Assembly: GCA_963555705.1 (NCBI GenBank)
Contig: OY743172.1
Location: 23,869,446-23,933,445 of the forward strand
From: Ligustrum vulgare
Lineage: Eukaryota; Streptophyta; Magnoliopsida; Lamiales; Oleaceae
Direction: 5' to 3'
Length of the DNA stretch: 64,000 nt
Shown here: positions 21,130 through 34,159 of the stretch, piece after piece
How positions within the stretch are numbered: the stretch's first letter is position 1
Layout of the letters: the number at the start of each line of letters is the position of its first letter
Made by a program: the position numbers and the translations under genes
Notes under the pieces: generated by a model
Told to the model about the DNA's origin: nothing
The model's database searches: none
Seen by the model: the letters and a program-made list of their open reading frames with translations, nothing else

Positions 21130-24100
21130 TCAGGGGAATAACCGAAGTCGGGAGTTGAATAGAAGAACTTGTTGCCCAACTTTGAAATCTCTCTTCACAA
21201 TGTGGTTATCATGCCATTTCTTGGTCCTCACCTTATAGATACGAGCATTTTCATATGAGTTGAGACGAAATTCATCAAGTTCATTGAGTTGAAGCAACCT
21301 CTTCTCACCAATTAATTTTGCATCAAAGTTTAATGCCCGTGTAGCCCAAAATGCTCTATGCTCAAGTTCAACGGGGAGATGACATGATTTTCCAAAAACA
21401 AGACAAAATGGAGACATACCAATAGGAGTCTTGAATGCGGTGCGGTAAGCCCATAATGCATCATCTAGCTTCCTCGGCCAATCTTTCCTTGATGTATTCA
21501 CCGTCATCTCAAGAATTCTTTTCAACTCTCGATTTGAGATCTCCACTTGACCACTTGTTTGGGGATGGTAAGGTGTGGCTACTCGGTGCTTCACTCCATA
21601 CTTTGACAAAAGTGAGTCAAGAAGGTGATTGCAAAAGTGTTTGCCTCCATCACTAATGATGAGTCGGCAGGTTTCAAAGCGCGTAAAAATGTTCTTTTTG
21701 AGAAAATTGACAACCACCCAAGCATCATTAGTAGACAATGCCACCGCCTCTACCCATTTAGAAACATAGTCCACCGCCACCAAAATATATTGATTTGAGA
21801 ACGAGGATGGAAATGGCCCCATGAAATCAATTCTCCAAACATAAAAAATCTCCACTTCCACAATTGAAGTCAATGGCATTTCATTACGCCAAGAGATATT
21901 CGCACTCCTTTGGCATCTATCACATTTGGATACTAAGGTATAAGCATCCTTAAACAAAGTTGGCCAATAGAACCCCGATTGAAGAACCTTTGAGGCGGTT
22001 TTGGAAGTTCCAAAATGACCCCCATAAGGTGATGAATGACACCTATCAAGAATTGCTTCCAATTCTTCCTCGGGAACACATCTTCTAATAATTTGGTCCG
22101 ACCCCCTCTTGAATAAATATGGCTCATCCCAGAAATAATGTTTCACATCGGCAAAGAATTTCTTCTTTTGTTAATAAGAGAAATCCGGGGGCAAAATACC
22201 ACATACAAGGAAATTTACAAAGTCCGCATACCATGGTGCTTCCAACACTTGGAGAAGATGTTTGGCATGCAATAGTTGTTCATTCGGAAAGGCTTCATTG
22301 ATTTTCTCTACTCCCAACTCTTTAGGTTGATCAAGCCTAGATAGATGATCGGCTACAAGATTATCCGCTCCCTTCTAATCACGGATCTCCAAATCAAATT
22401 CTTGCAAGAGAAGGACCCATCTAATCAATCTTGGCTTCGCATCCTTCTTAGCAAGCAAGTATTTTAGAGCGGAGTGATCGATATAAACAATTACCTTTGA
22501 GTCGATGAGATAAGATCGAAATTTGTCAAAGGCAAAGACCACGGAAAGCATCTCTTTTTCGGTTGTGGCATAGTTCAATTGAGCATCACTCAATGTTCGG
22601 ATTGCATAATAGATCACATGCAACACTTTACCTCTCATTTGCCCCAAAACCGCTCCCACGGCATAATCATTAGCATCGCACATGAGCTCAAATGGTAAGC
22701 TCCAATCCGGGGCCACAATAATAGGAGCCGAGATAAGCCTCTCCTTAAGAGTGTTGAAAGCCAATAGACACTCATGAGAGAAATGGAAAGCATTGTTCTT
22801 CTCAAGTAGAGAACAAAGAGGCTTAGTGATTTTAGAGAAATCCTTGATGAATCTCCTATAGAAACCTGCATGCCCCAAAGAAACTCCTTATGCCTTTCAC
22901 CGAAGTAGGAGGAGGAAATTTCTCAATAACTTGTATTTTGGATTTATCACCCTCAATCCCCCCTTGTGAAATCCGGTGGCCAAGTACAATGCCCTCTCTC
23001 ACCATAAAATGACATTTCTCCCAATTAAGCACTAGATTGGTTTCTTTACATCTTTGTAACACTAAATCAAGAGTATCAAAGCATTCATTGAAAAAAGAAC
23101 CAAAAACTGAAAAATCTTCCCTGAATACCTCGATGAATCTTTCCACCATGTCGGAGAAAATGGCCATCATACAACGTTAAAAAGTAACCGGTGCATTGCA
23201 AAGACCAAACGGCATCCTCCTATAAGCAAAAATCCCATATGGACATGTGAAGGTGGTCTTCTCTTGATCTTTGGGGCCTATTTAAGATTTGATTGTAGCC
23301 CGAGTATCCATCCAAGAAACAATAATGGGAATGCCCCACCAACCTCTCAAGCATTTGGTCAATAAACGGGACAGGGAAGTGATCTTTTCTAGTGACATTG
23401 TTCAACTTCCGGTACTCAATGCACACTCTCCATCCCATCACGGGCCTTGTAGGAATAAGCTCATTATTCTCATTTTCAACCACCGTGATACCTCCTTTCT
23501 TAGGAACACATTGGACGGGACTCACCCATGCACTATCCGAGATTGGATAGATAATTTCCGCATCCAACCACTTCAATACCTCGGCTTTCTCCACTTCTTT
23601 CATGTTTGGATTTAGACGGCGTTGGTGCTCCACTGATGGTTTGAAGTCATCCTCCATAAGGATTTTATGCATGCATAGAGTGGGGCTAATACCCTTGATA
23701 TCTGTCATAGTACACCTAATAACCATTTTATGCATTTTCAACACCTCAAGTAGTTTTTCCTCCTCCACTTTATTCAAAAAATTAGAGATAATAACCTTAA
23801 GGGTAGAATAATCGCCCAAGTATGCATACCTCAAATGTGATGGAAGAGGTTTGAGTTCAAGAGTTGGGACTTGTTGAATGGAGGGTAGTGAAGGAGAAGA
23901 GCTCTCTCCCAGTTTTTCAAAATATGGCCTCTTCTTGAAGGGATAAAATTTGGTAGCCTCCAAGTGTTGTGACATCCTTCCAATATCCAAATCATATTCT
24001 CCCTTAGTGATTATAGAATGAGCAATGCAAGTCTCAAGGGGATCCTTAGATGACCCATAGATGAATGATGTAGCCACTTCTTGATCAATGATGTCTACTC

Positions 24101-24371
24101 GGGAGCATGAATTGACCTCGACGGGATACTTAATGGATTTCATGATGTCGAATGTGATTTGCTCATCTTGAACCCTCAATATCAATTTGCCTCCTTGCAC
24201 ATCTATTAAAGCCCGACCGGTTGCCAGGAAAGGTCTTCCCAAGATGATTGGGATATCAAGGTCTTCCTCCATATCAAGAATAATAAAATCGGCAGAGAAG
24301 ATGAATTTGTTCACCTTGATTAGCACATCCTCAACAATACCATACGGGTACTTAATAGAGCGATCGGCCAA
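21130..24371 (-). pseudogene. Athila Pol (RT, RNase H, integrase) pseudogene, element B
   Basis: Read in minus sense. The end of the protease fold (DIPIILGRPFLATGRALIDV) and a linker are followed by RT (WRVCIEYRKLNNVTRKDHF, CFLDGYSGYNQI), a frameshift near 23220, then MMAIFSDMVERFIEVFREDF, where the YxDD-type box has decayed to FRED. RNase H covers [18 protein letters not shown] with a catalytic-type Asp, and [16 protein letters not shown]. Integrase starts with the HHCC finger ([16 protein letters not shown]), followed by the DDE core: [26 protein letters not shown] and [12 protein letters not shown]. Breaks are also seen near 22860, 22375 and 22147. The integrase piece (22146-21130) is the longest undisturbed part. 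Confidence 0.88.
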
Positions 24372-26312
24372 TTACAATGAAACTGTGGTTGGTTTCACCT
24401 CTCCCATGCCAGATCTCCTGAAAATAGACATCGGCATCAAATTAATACTAGCACCAAGATCACATAATGCTTTTTCAAAAGTTAAATCACCAATAGTACA
24501 AGGAATAGTAAAACTCCCTGGACCTTTATTTTTGGAGGTAATTTGTTTTGTAGTATGGCACTACATCCTTTCGTGAGCATCACAGTTTCATGATCTTCTA
24601 GCATCCTCTTGTTTGAAAGGATGTCTTTCATAAACTTTGCATAACTACGCATTTGTGCTAATGTATCGGCAAAGGGTATGTTGATGTGAAGTTTCTTGAA
24701 GACTTCAAGAAATTTACCAAATTGTGCATCCACCTTGTGCTTTTGGAGTCTTTGAGGAAAAGGAATGGGGGGCACATAAGCTTTCACCGGAGTAGGCACC
24801 TTTGTTGAGGTCTCCCCACTTTCCTTCAATGTTCCATCATTCTCATTCGCCTCCTCAACATGTTCATTACCTTTTTCCTTCAGCTCGGGTTGTGCCACAT
24901 GTTGTTTTACCGTGATTTTTAGTAATTGAATTTCACTTCTTGTAGTGATGGCTTGCACATTTTCCCTTGGATTAATCTCGGTATTGCTTGGCAAGGCTCC
25001 TTGTTGTCTCTCCGTCATCATTTTCTCCAATTTCCCAACTTGAGTCTCAAGATTTTTAATAGAAGCCGCTTGATTTTGGAGAATAGTATTTGTCTTGTTC
25101 ATATATTGCATGAGTATCTCCTCAATAGAAGGCTTCTTCTCTTGGGGTGGTGGAGGTTGAACAAAATCGGGAGGTTGAACAAAACCGGGAGACTTTACTT
25201 GATTTTGATTGTTGGACCAAGAAAAATTCGGATGATTCCTCCAACCCGGATTGTATGTGTTGGAGTAAGGATTGCCTTGTGCTCGGTTGAAATTTTGAGC
25301 GTAATTCACTTGCTCATTTGAAGTAGAAGCCATTTTGAGCATGGGACATTCCTCAACCTTGTGTGTTGCTCCCCATACATCATAAATAGATATAGGAGAG
25401 TAGATTTCTTTTACCGTATGTTGAGAAGACAAATCATCATATTTCTTGAAAAGAAGGTCCATCTTTGCCGACAAAGCCGCATATTCAACTTCATGAATTT
25501 CCGCGGCTTTCTTTGGTACCATGCGATTGGTTGGCCAAGTAGAATTGTGACTAGCCATCCTCTCAAAGAGCTCAATTGCTTCATTGGGTGATTTTGTAGT
25601 GATAGCTCCATTGGAGGCCGAATCAACCGTCACTCGACTAGATGGATTCATCTCAAGATAGAAATATTGAACTTGCATTTGTTTGGTGAACCCATGATTT
25701 GGGCATTTTCTCAACATCTCCTTGAATCTTTCCCATGCCTCATAGAATCATTTGGTATCAAGTTGCCAAAATGTGGAGATATCATTCTTCAATTTAGCCA
25801 CTTTTGACGAAGGAAAATATTTTGTAGTGAACTTTTGAGCATGATCATTCCATGTTGTAATACTTCCAACTGGGTTGACATCCAACCATTCACGAGCTCC
25901 ATCTCTAAGGGTATGTGGAAATAACCACATGTTGATAGCCTCCTTGCTAATTCCCGGATAATCAAAATTACTACACATCTCCAAAAATCGCGAGATGTGA
26001 GTAAATGGATTCTCCTCGGTCATTCCATAGAATTATAGATGCCCCTTGAAGAGATTTATCACATCCGAATTTAGATGAAAATCCGGACGTCCAAATGGGG
26101 GATATGTGATGCTTCCTCGATTTTGAGTGATGAGAGGGACCATGAATTGCCCCATTGGTCTATCATCATCATCAATAATGGTTGTTTTCCCCCATATTGC
26201 CTTGTATTCTTTGTTGTTCAACTTGTTCTCTTCTTTCCCTAATCCTCCTCCTAAAAGTTTGTTCGGGTTCGGGATCAAATGGAAGAATGTCCCAAGTCAG
26301 ACGTTGTTGCAT
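24372..26312 (-). pseudogene. Athila Gag-protease pseudogene, element B
   Basis: The likely start is the ATG at 26312 (MQQR..TWDILPFDPE), matching element A. The capsid-like domain contains FTHISRFLEMCSNFDYPGIS. Stops occur near 26032 and 25745, where A reads on. The zinc-knuckle position reads YDVWGATHKVEEC, so its first two cysteines are lost. A proline-rich linker (QPPDFVQPPPPQEKK) carries a short in-frame duplication relative to A. The frame breaks near 24500 just before the protease motif and is interrupted again by a stop at about 24372. Confidence 0.85.
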
Positions 26313-26444
26313 AAACAAGGCAACATTACCTAGAAAATGAAAATTAAAAGAAGAAAGAGATGAAAATGAGAAGACAATTCAATTAACAAAAACCAATGCA
26401 TTTAGTACAAATAAAATCAATCTCTGGCAACAGCGCCAAAAACT

Positions 26445-28198
26445 TGTTGGCTAAAATCGTATACCACAAGTGCATGGTTCGCGTTCAAGTAGTAAAGTGG
26501 ACTCGAAAAGTCCGGGTTATCGTACCTACGAGGATTGGTTAATTTTTAACTAAACTTGTTGATTTCATTCTAAAAGAAAAGTCAAGTAACATAAAAGTTC
26601 GGTTTGGTGGTGAATTACTAGCTAAGTGACATAAATAAAAAACATGGCATTATGAAAACTAGTTAACTAAAGCAAATATGTAACAAAATATAAACGCTAG
26701 AGTTAAAACTAATTATCCAAAGCAAACTAATGTCAACTAGAACTTGGTGATTAAAATAAGCTAGAAAACATAAGACAAGGTAAATTTAGTATCCAAAGCA
26801 AACTAATGTCAACTAGAACTTGGTGATTAAAATAAGCTAGAAAACATAAGATAAGGTAAATTTAGTTATTATAACTACACTAGTTTCTCCTTTAAAACAT
26901 CAATTAGTGGTAGTTAATCAATTAACCAAATTACATGGGAAATTCTAAATTTAACCTAACATGTATAGTAAATTCCAGTAATAACCTAACATAATAACAA
27001 ACATTTAAAAGTTACAAAAACATAAAACAACATTCATAATCATAAATACATAAACTTAAATACCAACAATCCAAAAACAACCTAAAATGCTTAAATAACC
27101 TTAAACTTAATTAAAAATTCCAACACAATAACATTAACCCATAATAAACTAACAATAACATTTAACAAATAACATAAACATATAAATAATACTCAAAATA
27201 AAGATTAAAAACAAGAGAATAAAGAAAATTCCCTCTTTTTGTAAAGTTCTTGAAGTGAAAACTCATGATTTCTTCACTTCAAACCAAGTTCTTCCATCAA
27301 CCATTAATGTCTTCAATAACCCAAGCACAAAACATTAAATGCACAAGAAGTAAATGACATTCTTGATGGAAATGTGAGAAAATAACAATAATCAAAATTT
27401 TAAACAACAACAAAATACTTAAATATAAGAAAATATTACTAAAACATAAAAACATTATTTGAAAATTGCATTAAAGAAGTAAAAGTTGAGAGAAAAATAC
27501 AAGAAAAATTGAAAAAGAGGCAAGACTTACTTGATGCCCTAGCAAAATCAGACTTTTTGTATTTATATTACCCTAAAAATCATCCAAAAACCCTAAAAAA
27601 GGCTAAAATTCGCGTAAAACAGTTATATGGGCCAAACCGGGTCGGTCGAGTTGACCCAGTCCGGCCCAAACAAAAATTTTTTTTTTTTTTTAAAATTTAT
27701 AACCGCGCAATGGCACGGTTCATTTCCGGGGCCAACCTTGGCCTCGAGTTCGTTTCCAACCGTGGTTCGCGCGCAGGGCTCGGTTCAAGCCACGTGTTCA
27801 CGTGGCTCAGTTGGAGGGTGATTTTGCAGCTTAGTCCCTTCCGTAATTGCCATCAAGTCCTCCATCTTTTAATCTCGAGCAATTTAGTCCCCAAATTTTC
27901 ATATTTCTTTCATGTATGTCCTTCTAAAATTGCACTTTTGTTCCTTCAAGTTTTGAAATCTTGCAATTTGGTCTCTCGTTTAATTGCGTAGCTCGTCCAA
28001 GACTTCCCAGAAGTGACAAAATGGTCCCCAAACTTGGAATTTCAGCATAATCTTCACTCCTTTTATGATTCTTGGTCTCAAACTTGGACATAAACCTATT
28101 TAAACACAAAATATGCATAAATTAGTAAATATTTGCTCAAGATATTCCAAAATATGCTAGTTTAAAGGTATAAAAAGTGTATAAAAATACACTTAACA
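26445..28198 (-). repeat. 5' LTR of element B
   Basis: 1,754 bp, 77 bp longer than its partner. The excess is explained by a tandem duplication at about 26711-26868, in which the phrase TATCCAAAGCAAACTAATG to GGTAAATTTAG appears twice. The remaining sequence matches 17457-19133 closely but with many scattered differences, so the insertion is not recent. Confidence 0.88.
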
Positions 28199-28310
28199 AT
28201 AACCTCCATATCAAGATACATTTTTTGAAGCTCCAAGAGGCACCCATCTGAAGACTTGAGTTGCTCCACAAGTTCCTGAAGCAGTGATACATATTTCTGC
28301 AGCAGGTATT
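28199..28310 (-). pseudogene. Unrecognised coiled-coil gene fragment, upstream half
   Basis: In minus sense an acceptor-like CCTGCTGCAG is followed by an open frame KYVSLLQELVEQLKSSDG and then LLELQKMYLDMEV, which would continue into 17456 once element B is removed. The heptad-like spacing suggests a coiled coil. Family unknown. Element B therefore landed inside, or at the edge of, an old exon. Confidence 0.45.
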
Positions 28311-30059
28311 GACAACCGTTTATAGTATTTGCAAAGATATTTCAAACCTTGGAAACCACCATCTATGTAGCAGCAGGGATAACTATTGTAGAGATGATAA
28401 TTTTCTGTTGGAGTAAGGATTTCCAAAAGTCCTTGGTCATTTCTGGATTTGCTCGAGGAATTGCAAAACAAGATCTGGGTGTGCTGGTTCTTAAAAGGTC
28501 GCTGGATTTTGACATTTGAAGACCTCCTCGACATTACTTCAGCATCATTTCAACAGATTCTAATCATATTTGGTCCGGATCTATGAGTTTGCAACTACTA
28601 ACTAGTTCAGAAAGGGTCACATTATTTCTGCCTCTTCTCTTGGGTTTTAACATCTGGCTACCTCCCTACTGATGTTATTACCTTGTTTTAGCTCTCTCTG
28701 TGACTGGTTTTACTAGGCACTTTTGAAGAGGTCATTTTTCAGCTGGGTTCTATTTTGAGGTCATTATTCACTCTGTCTCTAGCCTGTTCACAATCCGGGA
28801 GAAGTGATTTTGGACTCATTTTCTTGCATTCTTGGCCTCTTTTGAGGATTATGGATACATTCTTGCTACATTCTTGCTGCGTTTAGTCCTGGGTGACCAC
28901 TGGATATCAAACTAATTCAGCTTCCAATCATTCTGAGTTTCCAAAGACTTCATCGGGCTTGAGTTCACTGCCCTACTACCCAAATAAAAATTAGATATTT
29001 GGCTTAGTGATTGTCACGATCTCAACAACAGCATGGAACGGAGAAAACACCATTAGGGACCAATCTCAAAGATTGAAGCCATGACCAGTAGTAATATGGT
29101 CGAATTGCTAGGGGCAATGACTTCACGAAACCGGTCTTCAATCGTTGTTATTGATACTATTTGATTCAAGCCACTCCTTAGCATCAGGGAAAAGCTGTCA
29201 AGACAACTACTGTCCTCATCTATAAACCTGTGACTACAGAGGCATACACTTGTGCTCGTATGAGGTCTTGTTCATCTTCGGGAAACTACTATCGTGATAA
29301 CCTCTAGCTTTGATACTCTATTTCTCCTTATTCCTCTCAGAAAACTCCAGAAGCAAGGTGTACTCTTACCCTACTCATCAATTCTCGCGCAATTTGGTAG
29401 AGATTATGTTACAACTTGAAATTTATGCGATCTCATAAGATTTGTGATAACTGTTGAATTAAGTGCTAATCAACTCTAAATATGATTACTTGCTTTTGTC
29501 AAGACTAATGATCTAAGTGATAAATGGAGACAATGGATTAAATTAAATATGCAAAAATGTATCAGCAAAATATTATGGACCCGACATGATACACACATTT
29601 TAATTGCTAGCTCTCCTACTTTTTGAAATATAAGATCTTTGTGAAAGTTGTGAAAGCCTCATAATCTGTTAATATGCTGACTTAATTGATGATTTCCGTT
29701 CATGATTTTGATCTCATTATTTGCATGACCTCAAGTATGATCTGATCAATAATGCATGAGTTGAGCTCAATGTAAATTGCTTGTTGAATCTGAAGTTACA
29801 AGATCTGTTCCCATGATGATTCATGCTATTTTTTGTGATCTAAAGTTTGTATAACCTTGAAATTAGCTGATTAAAAAAGTAACACACACAGTGACCAATT
29901 ATATAAAGCATCATATTTCTGTGTGATCTATTTGAAAATCAATAGAAACACTTAATATACTTTAGCATGACCTTTCTGGGCACAATCTACATTGATTAAC
30001 ACGCTCCAACCATTTTCTTCAATAGCTAATCATATTAATTGGAATAAGATTTGCTTTGA
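28311..30059. other. 1.7 kb without a recognised gene
   Basis: Sequence of moderate complexity. I see no conserved domain, terminal repeat or RNA gene. A minus-strand 107-codon frame (28534-28211) overlaps the coiled-coil fragment out of frame and is not supported. Confidence 0.5.
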
Positions 30060-30420
30060 ATCAATTAAATTCTCGATAAAAAAAGCTTAGGCTTATTACT
30101 CAACATAAGCTCAGCTTATTCCTTGCTAAAACATAAGCTCGAGCTCATTAATTAGCATGAGCTCGGCTTATCATTACTTAACATTAACTTGAACTCATTA
30201 CTTAAACATGAGCTCGACCTATTATCTCCTAACACAAGCTCGAGCTTATGTGTTAACATGAGCTCAACCTATAAACCCCCGCTAAAACAAGCTTAGGCTT
30301 ATTACTCAACATAAGCTCGGCTTATTGCTTCTCAACATAAGTTAGAGATTATTACTTAACATGATCTCGGCTTATTTAAACATATCAATAGGCCCTATTA
30401 TCAATGCAAGCCATAATCCC
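30060..30420. repeat. Degenerate array of AAGCTCGGCTTATT-type units
   Basis: About ten diverged units of some 30-35 bp alternate ACATAAGCTCGGCTTATTAC and AACATGAGCTCGACCTAT forms. Many contain GAGCTC or AAGCTCGAGCTT palindromes. The same family recurs at 39850-40286, on the other side of the LARD insertion. Confidence 0.75.
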
Positions 30421-31016
30421 TCGCCAATCTGAGGTTAGCTTCTATGCCCTCTATTCAATCGAACGAAAACAATTGCAATAATAGCAGAAAGCCTACCATA
30501 CAATCTGTGACGACCCGAATTCTCGACCATTCGAGTGCCACTAAAAGTGACTCATATCATATTAACGAGACTTAAATAGTAATGTAAAATTATTCAAAAG
30601 AATAATTAGAATCCCATAATTTTATCTGTGAATAAAAATAGAACATAATTTTCTTACATAAAGTTCAACATAATTATCTCATCAATCTTAACCACTTTTG
30701 CCACTTCCATGTTGACCGCCTCAAACCTTCAATTATCTGAAAATGGTAAATATCGTGGAGTGAGATTTATAAAATCCCAGTAAGTATACCAAGCATAAAT
30801 TTTCTTTTGAAAGCATATGGATCATTTTCATCATAACATAGGATAGGATCGAAATACTCATAAACATAGGGAGACACAAGAATTTTACCGAACTTAAATG
30901 GCAAGAATTCTTATGTGTAGCGCTACTAAACTCCGGTCCCCTTAGCATAATCATAAACATATCATATGGAACCCATAACAATCTTGTGAGATTGATTTCA
31001 TAGCAATGATCCAAAC

Positions 31017-31775
31017 ATTTTCATAAAAACATAAGATATACTTACTTGTCATAAAAACATACTTACTTTTCATAAAAACATAAGGTGTATTTACCTTTCA
31101 TAAAAACATACTTACTTTTCATAAAAATATAAGATATACTTACTTGTCATAAAAACATACTTACTTTTCATAAAAACATAAGGTGTATTTACCTTTCATA
31201 AAAACATACTTACTTTTCATAAAAACATAAGATATACTTACTTGTCATAAAAACATACTTACTTTTCATAAAAACATAAGGTGTATTTACCTTTCATAAA
31301 AACATACTTACTTTTCATAAAAACATAAGATATACTTACTTGTCATAAAAACATACTTACTTTTCATAAAAACATAAGGTAATACCTTTCATAAAAACAT
31401 ACTTACTTTTCATAAAAACATAAGGTATATTTACCTTTCATAAAAACATACTTACTTTTCATAAAAACATAAGATATACTTACATTTCATAACAACATAC
31501 TTAATTTTCATAAAAACATAAGATATACTTACATTTCATAACAACATACTTAATTTTCATAAAAACATAAGATATACTTACATTTCATAACAACATACTT
31601 AATTTTCATAAAAACATAAGATATACTTACATTTCATAACAACATACTTAATTTTCATAAAAACATAAGATATACTTACATTTCATAACAACATACTTAA
31701 TTTTCATAAAAACATAAGATATACTTACATTTCATAACAACATACTTAATTTTCATAAAAACATAAGATATACTT
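31017..31775. repeat. Tandem array 1 in the LARD LTR
   Basis: Repeats built on CATAAAAACATAAG. The first part alternates ATATACTTACTTGT and GTGTATTTACCTTT units; the second is about six copies of a 48-bp unit with ACATTTCATAACAACATAC. The other LTR carries the same array at 36924-37682. Open frames across it are repeat artefacts. Confidence 0.9.
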
Positions 31776-32017
31776 ACCTTTTAAAAGATTAAAATGAAGT
31801 GTAGTAGTAAATGGACCAAAACTTTCTTGACCACCTTGAATTTCTCTTACTTGTGGATTTTGTCAAGAGGTTGGAAATAAGTGTATATGTGTAGAGTTGT
31901 GTGTAAAAGAGATGGGTTTAAATAGATGTATAAAGTTGGCATATTGTAAACATAATCATTCAATTCTATTAATTTTAACACATCCTTTTCTTAAAGTAAA
32001 GCACCATTCATATACTT

Positions 32018-32490
32018 TTCCATATTTATACAAATAATATGCTCTTCATGATTATATATAATGGAGTCTATCAATCATTCATATATTTTTCCATATTTAT
32101 ACAAATATTATGCTCTTCATGATTATATATAATGGAGTATATAAATCATTCATATACTTTTCCATTTTTTATACAAATATTATGCTCTTCATGATTACAT
32201 ATAATGGAGTCTTATCAATCATTCATATACTTTTCCATATTTATACAAATATTATGCTCTTCATGATTATATATAATGGAGTATATAAATCATTCATATA
32301 CTTTTCCATATTTATACAAATATTATGCTCTTCATGATTATATATAATGGAGTATATAAATCATTCATATACTTTTCCATATTTATACAAATATTATGCT
32401 CTTCATGATTATATATAATGGAATATATAAATCATTCATATACTTTTCCATTTTTTATACAAATATTATGCTCTTCATGATTACATATAA
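32018..32490. repeat. Tandem array 2 in the LARD LTR
   Basis: About seven copies of a roughly 65-72-bp unit containing ATTATGCTCTTCATGATTA and CATTCATATACTTTTCCAT. Copied in the other LTR at 37925-38397. Frames such as LFMIIYNG are translations of the repeat. Confidence 0.9.
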
Positions 32491-33766
32491 TGGAACCTCT
32501 CATGCTTGCATATATTTTCTTAATTTAAATAATAAAAGTAATTTTTGTATAAATAAATATTGGGATAACATTGAATTAAGTATTTGGACTTAATATACTT
32601 TAAATCAAGAAAATGGAGATATTTTTAGAAATTCGGAATTTAATTTAAAATCGAACGATCTCGATTATTTCTTGACTTGGCTATACGAATACGTCGCTGC
32701 GTTAACTTAATAAAAATGGGTGAAATAGTAGCGACACGATTTTCTATTAAAATAATTATTAATCGCGTAAAAATTCTTGGTTGCTACAAACTTACCCCCT
32801 TAAAATAATTTCGTCCTCGAAATTAAACTTACTTGATCTTATGATTTCTGAACACTTAATCAGAATCTCTTCTCTTCTTCTCTTAGGTAGTATCATTGCT
32901 ACTATATTTAACCCACTGGACTTTGACTAAATGCATATCTTTGTTTTTCTTAAAAACATGGACTTTTCTATCAATAATAGACATATGTGTCTACTCATAA
33001 ATTCTGACTCAAAAGGAAAATTCCCAATCGTATGTGATATTTCATCATGTCTTGTAGTACTCATGTAACCTGTCACTTATCATCGTATCATGTGACCTCA
33101 AATATTCGTATTAATATCTCTAAAATTTCAATAAATCTTTACTAACATATCATACCATAATAATTAGTCATTTCTTCTTATCACCAAATATCTCAAAGTA
33201 AATAAAACGATTACCTGAATATTCTCTATGTAATATACCCAAACATGTTATTCACATATCAACATAATCATCAGTTTATCTTTCCAATATTTGTAACCCA
33301 AAATTTCTGCAAAATTCAATAAACAAATATCTCCCAAATAATTAAAATTCTTAACTCAAATATCATAACATTTCCCGTAAGGTATTCCTTTCACTTGCAC
33401 AAACTTATTAATCATGATTCAATACAGTCCTTATTTCACTTTCACGTATCCCCGTATTATTTCTATACCTTGATTATTATATCAAAATATCAGTACCCAA
33501 AAATCCAAGAAAATATTCCATATCTCAAATCCCGTCATCATCAAATCTTCCTTTTATCAAGAAAGTAAACGGAGCATAAACCCTTGTTCCCTCTTTTCCA
33601 TTATTTTATTCCGCGCTTTCTTGCTGGAATCAATATCACGCGGATTCCCTCCGATCCTTAATGCTTTTAAATAGTTCATGCTGGGAAGAGGTTAGATCCA
33701 TCAAAAACATGGATATCATTCTTACAAACATTCGCAAGTATTATTCCAGTCTTCCAATGAATGATC

Positions 33767-34151
33767 TGAGGAAAATTTATCGAATAAGACTCGAAAGATT
33801 GAGGTTGCTGATGGCTTTATAGCCCTGCCCGGAGGTTTTGGTACCTTAGAAGAAATCTTTAACATTACCTCGTGGGCTCAACTAGGTCTCCATACTAAGC
33901 CTATTGGGCTTCTGAATGTTAACAATTTCTTTGATGGTTTGTTAACCTTTCTTGATTATGCTGTGGAACAGGGATTCATCTCTCCATTTTCCAGAAGGCT
34001 CCTTATTTCTGCTCCTACTATTGATGAACTACTGGATAAGCTGCAGTCATATATCTCAATACAAGATCCAGCAGGGGTTAAGATAGATTGGTCGCAAGGA
34101 AGGGGAACCAAGCGAAAATGGAGTCCGGTTAATGTAAACTTAACTTTATGA
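33767..34151 (+). pseudogene. LOG: LOG-type cytokinin-activating enzyme fragment captured in the LARD
   Basis: LONELY GUY enzymes hydrolyse cytokinin riboside 5'-monophosphates to active cytokinin. The plus strand here encodes the C-terminal half: KIEVADGFIALPGGFGTLEE with the family signature PGGxGTxxE intact at about 33822-33848, then TSWAQLGLHTKPIGLLNVN, DYAVEQGFISPFSRRLLISA and DELLDKLQSY, ending at TGA 34149-34151. The N-terminal part with the nucleotide-binding region is missing, with an upstream in-frame stop near 33762. No introns interrupt it, though plant LOG genes have several, so it was probably copied from spliced RNA. It lies antisense to the host retrotransposon. A start for translation is not obvious (ATG at 33939 is internal), so function as an enzyme is unlikely. 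Confidence 0.85.
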
Positions 34152-34159
34152 ATCTTAGA

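Larger units (their letters stand above)
17457..28198 (-). mobile_element. Athila-type Gypsy retrotransposon B, full-length but decayed
   Basis: A 10.7-kb element on the minus strand, flanked by the exact target duplication ATAAC (17452-17456 and 28199-28203). In its own sense the order is 5' LTR (28198-26445), primer site (about 26440-26421, reading TGGCGCTGTTGCCAGAGA, a mutated tRNA-Asp site), gag, protease, RT, RNase H and integrase (26312-21130), a 2-kb noncoding 3' region (21129-19134) and 3' LTR (19133-17457). All coding segments are broken by stops and frameshifts, so the element is not autonomous now. Confidence 0.92.
30506..32788 (-). repeat. Left (3') LTR of the LARD
   Basis: 2,283 bp, TGTGACGACCCG to GGTTGCTACA on the plus strand. 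It has exactly the same length as its partner. By eye I found a single substitution (GGAACCC at about 30967 versus GAAACCC at about 36874). Confidence 0.93.

Noticed and set aside
31017..31775. Regularly spaced repeats that look CRISPR-like
   Set aside because: Units are contiguous and AT-rich with no unique spacers, lie within an LTR and are duplicated in the partner LTR; this is a minisatellite in a plant genome.
32110..32593. Open frames with repeated LFMIIYNG peptide (also 38017-38500)
   Set aside because: Direct translation of the 65-72-bp tandem repeat, copied identically in both LTRs; no sign of a protein gene.
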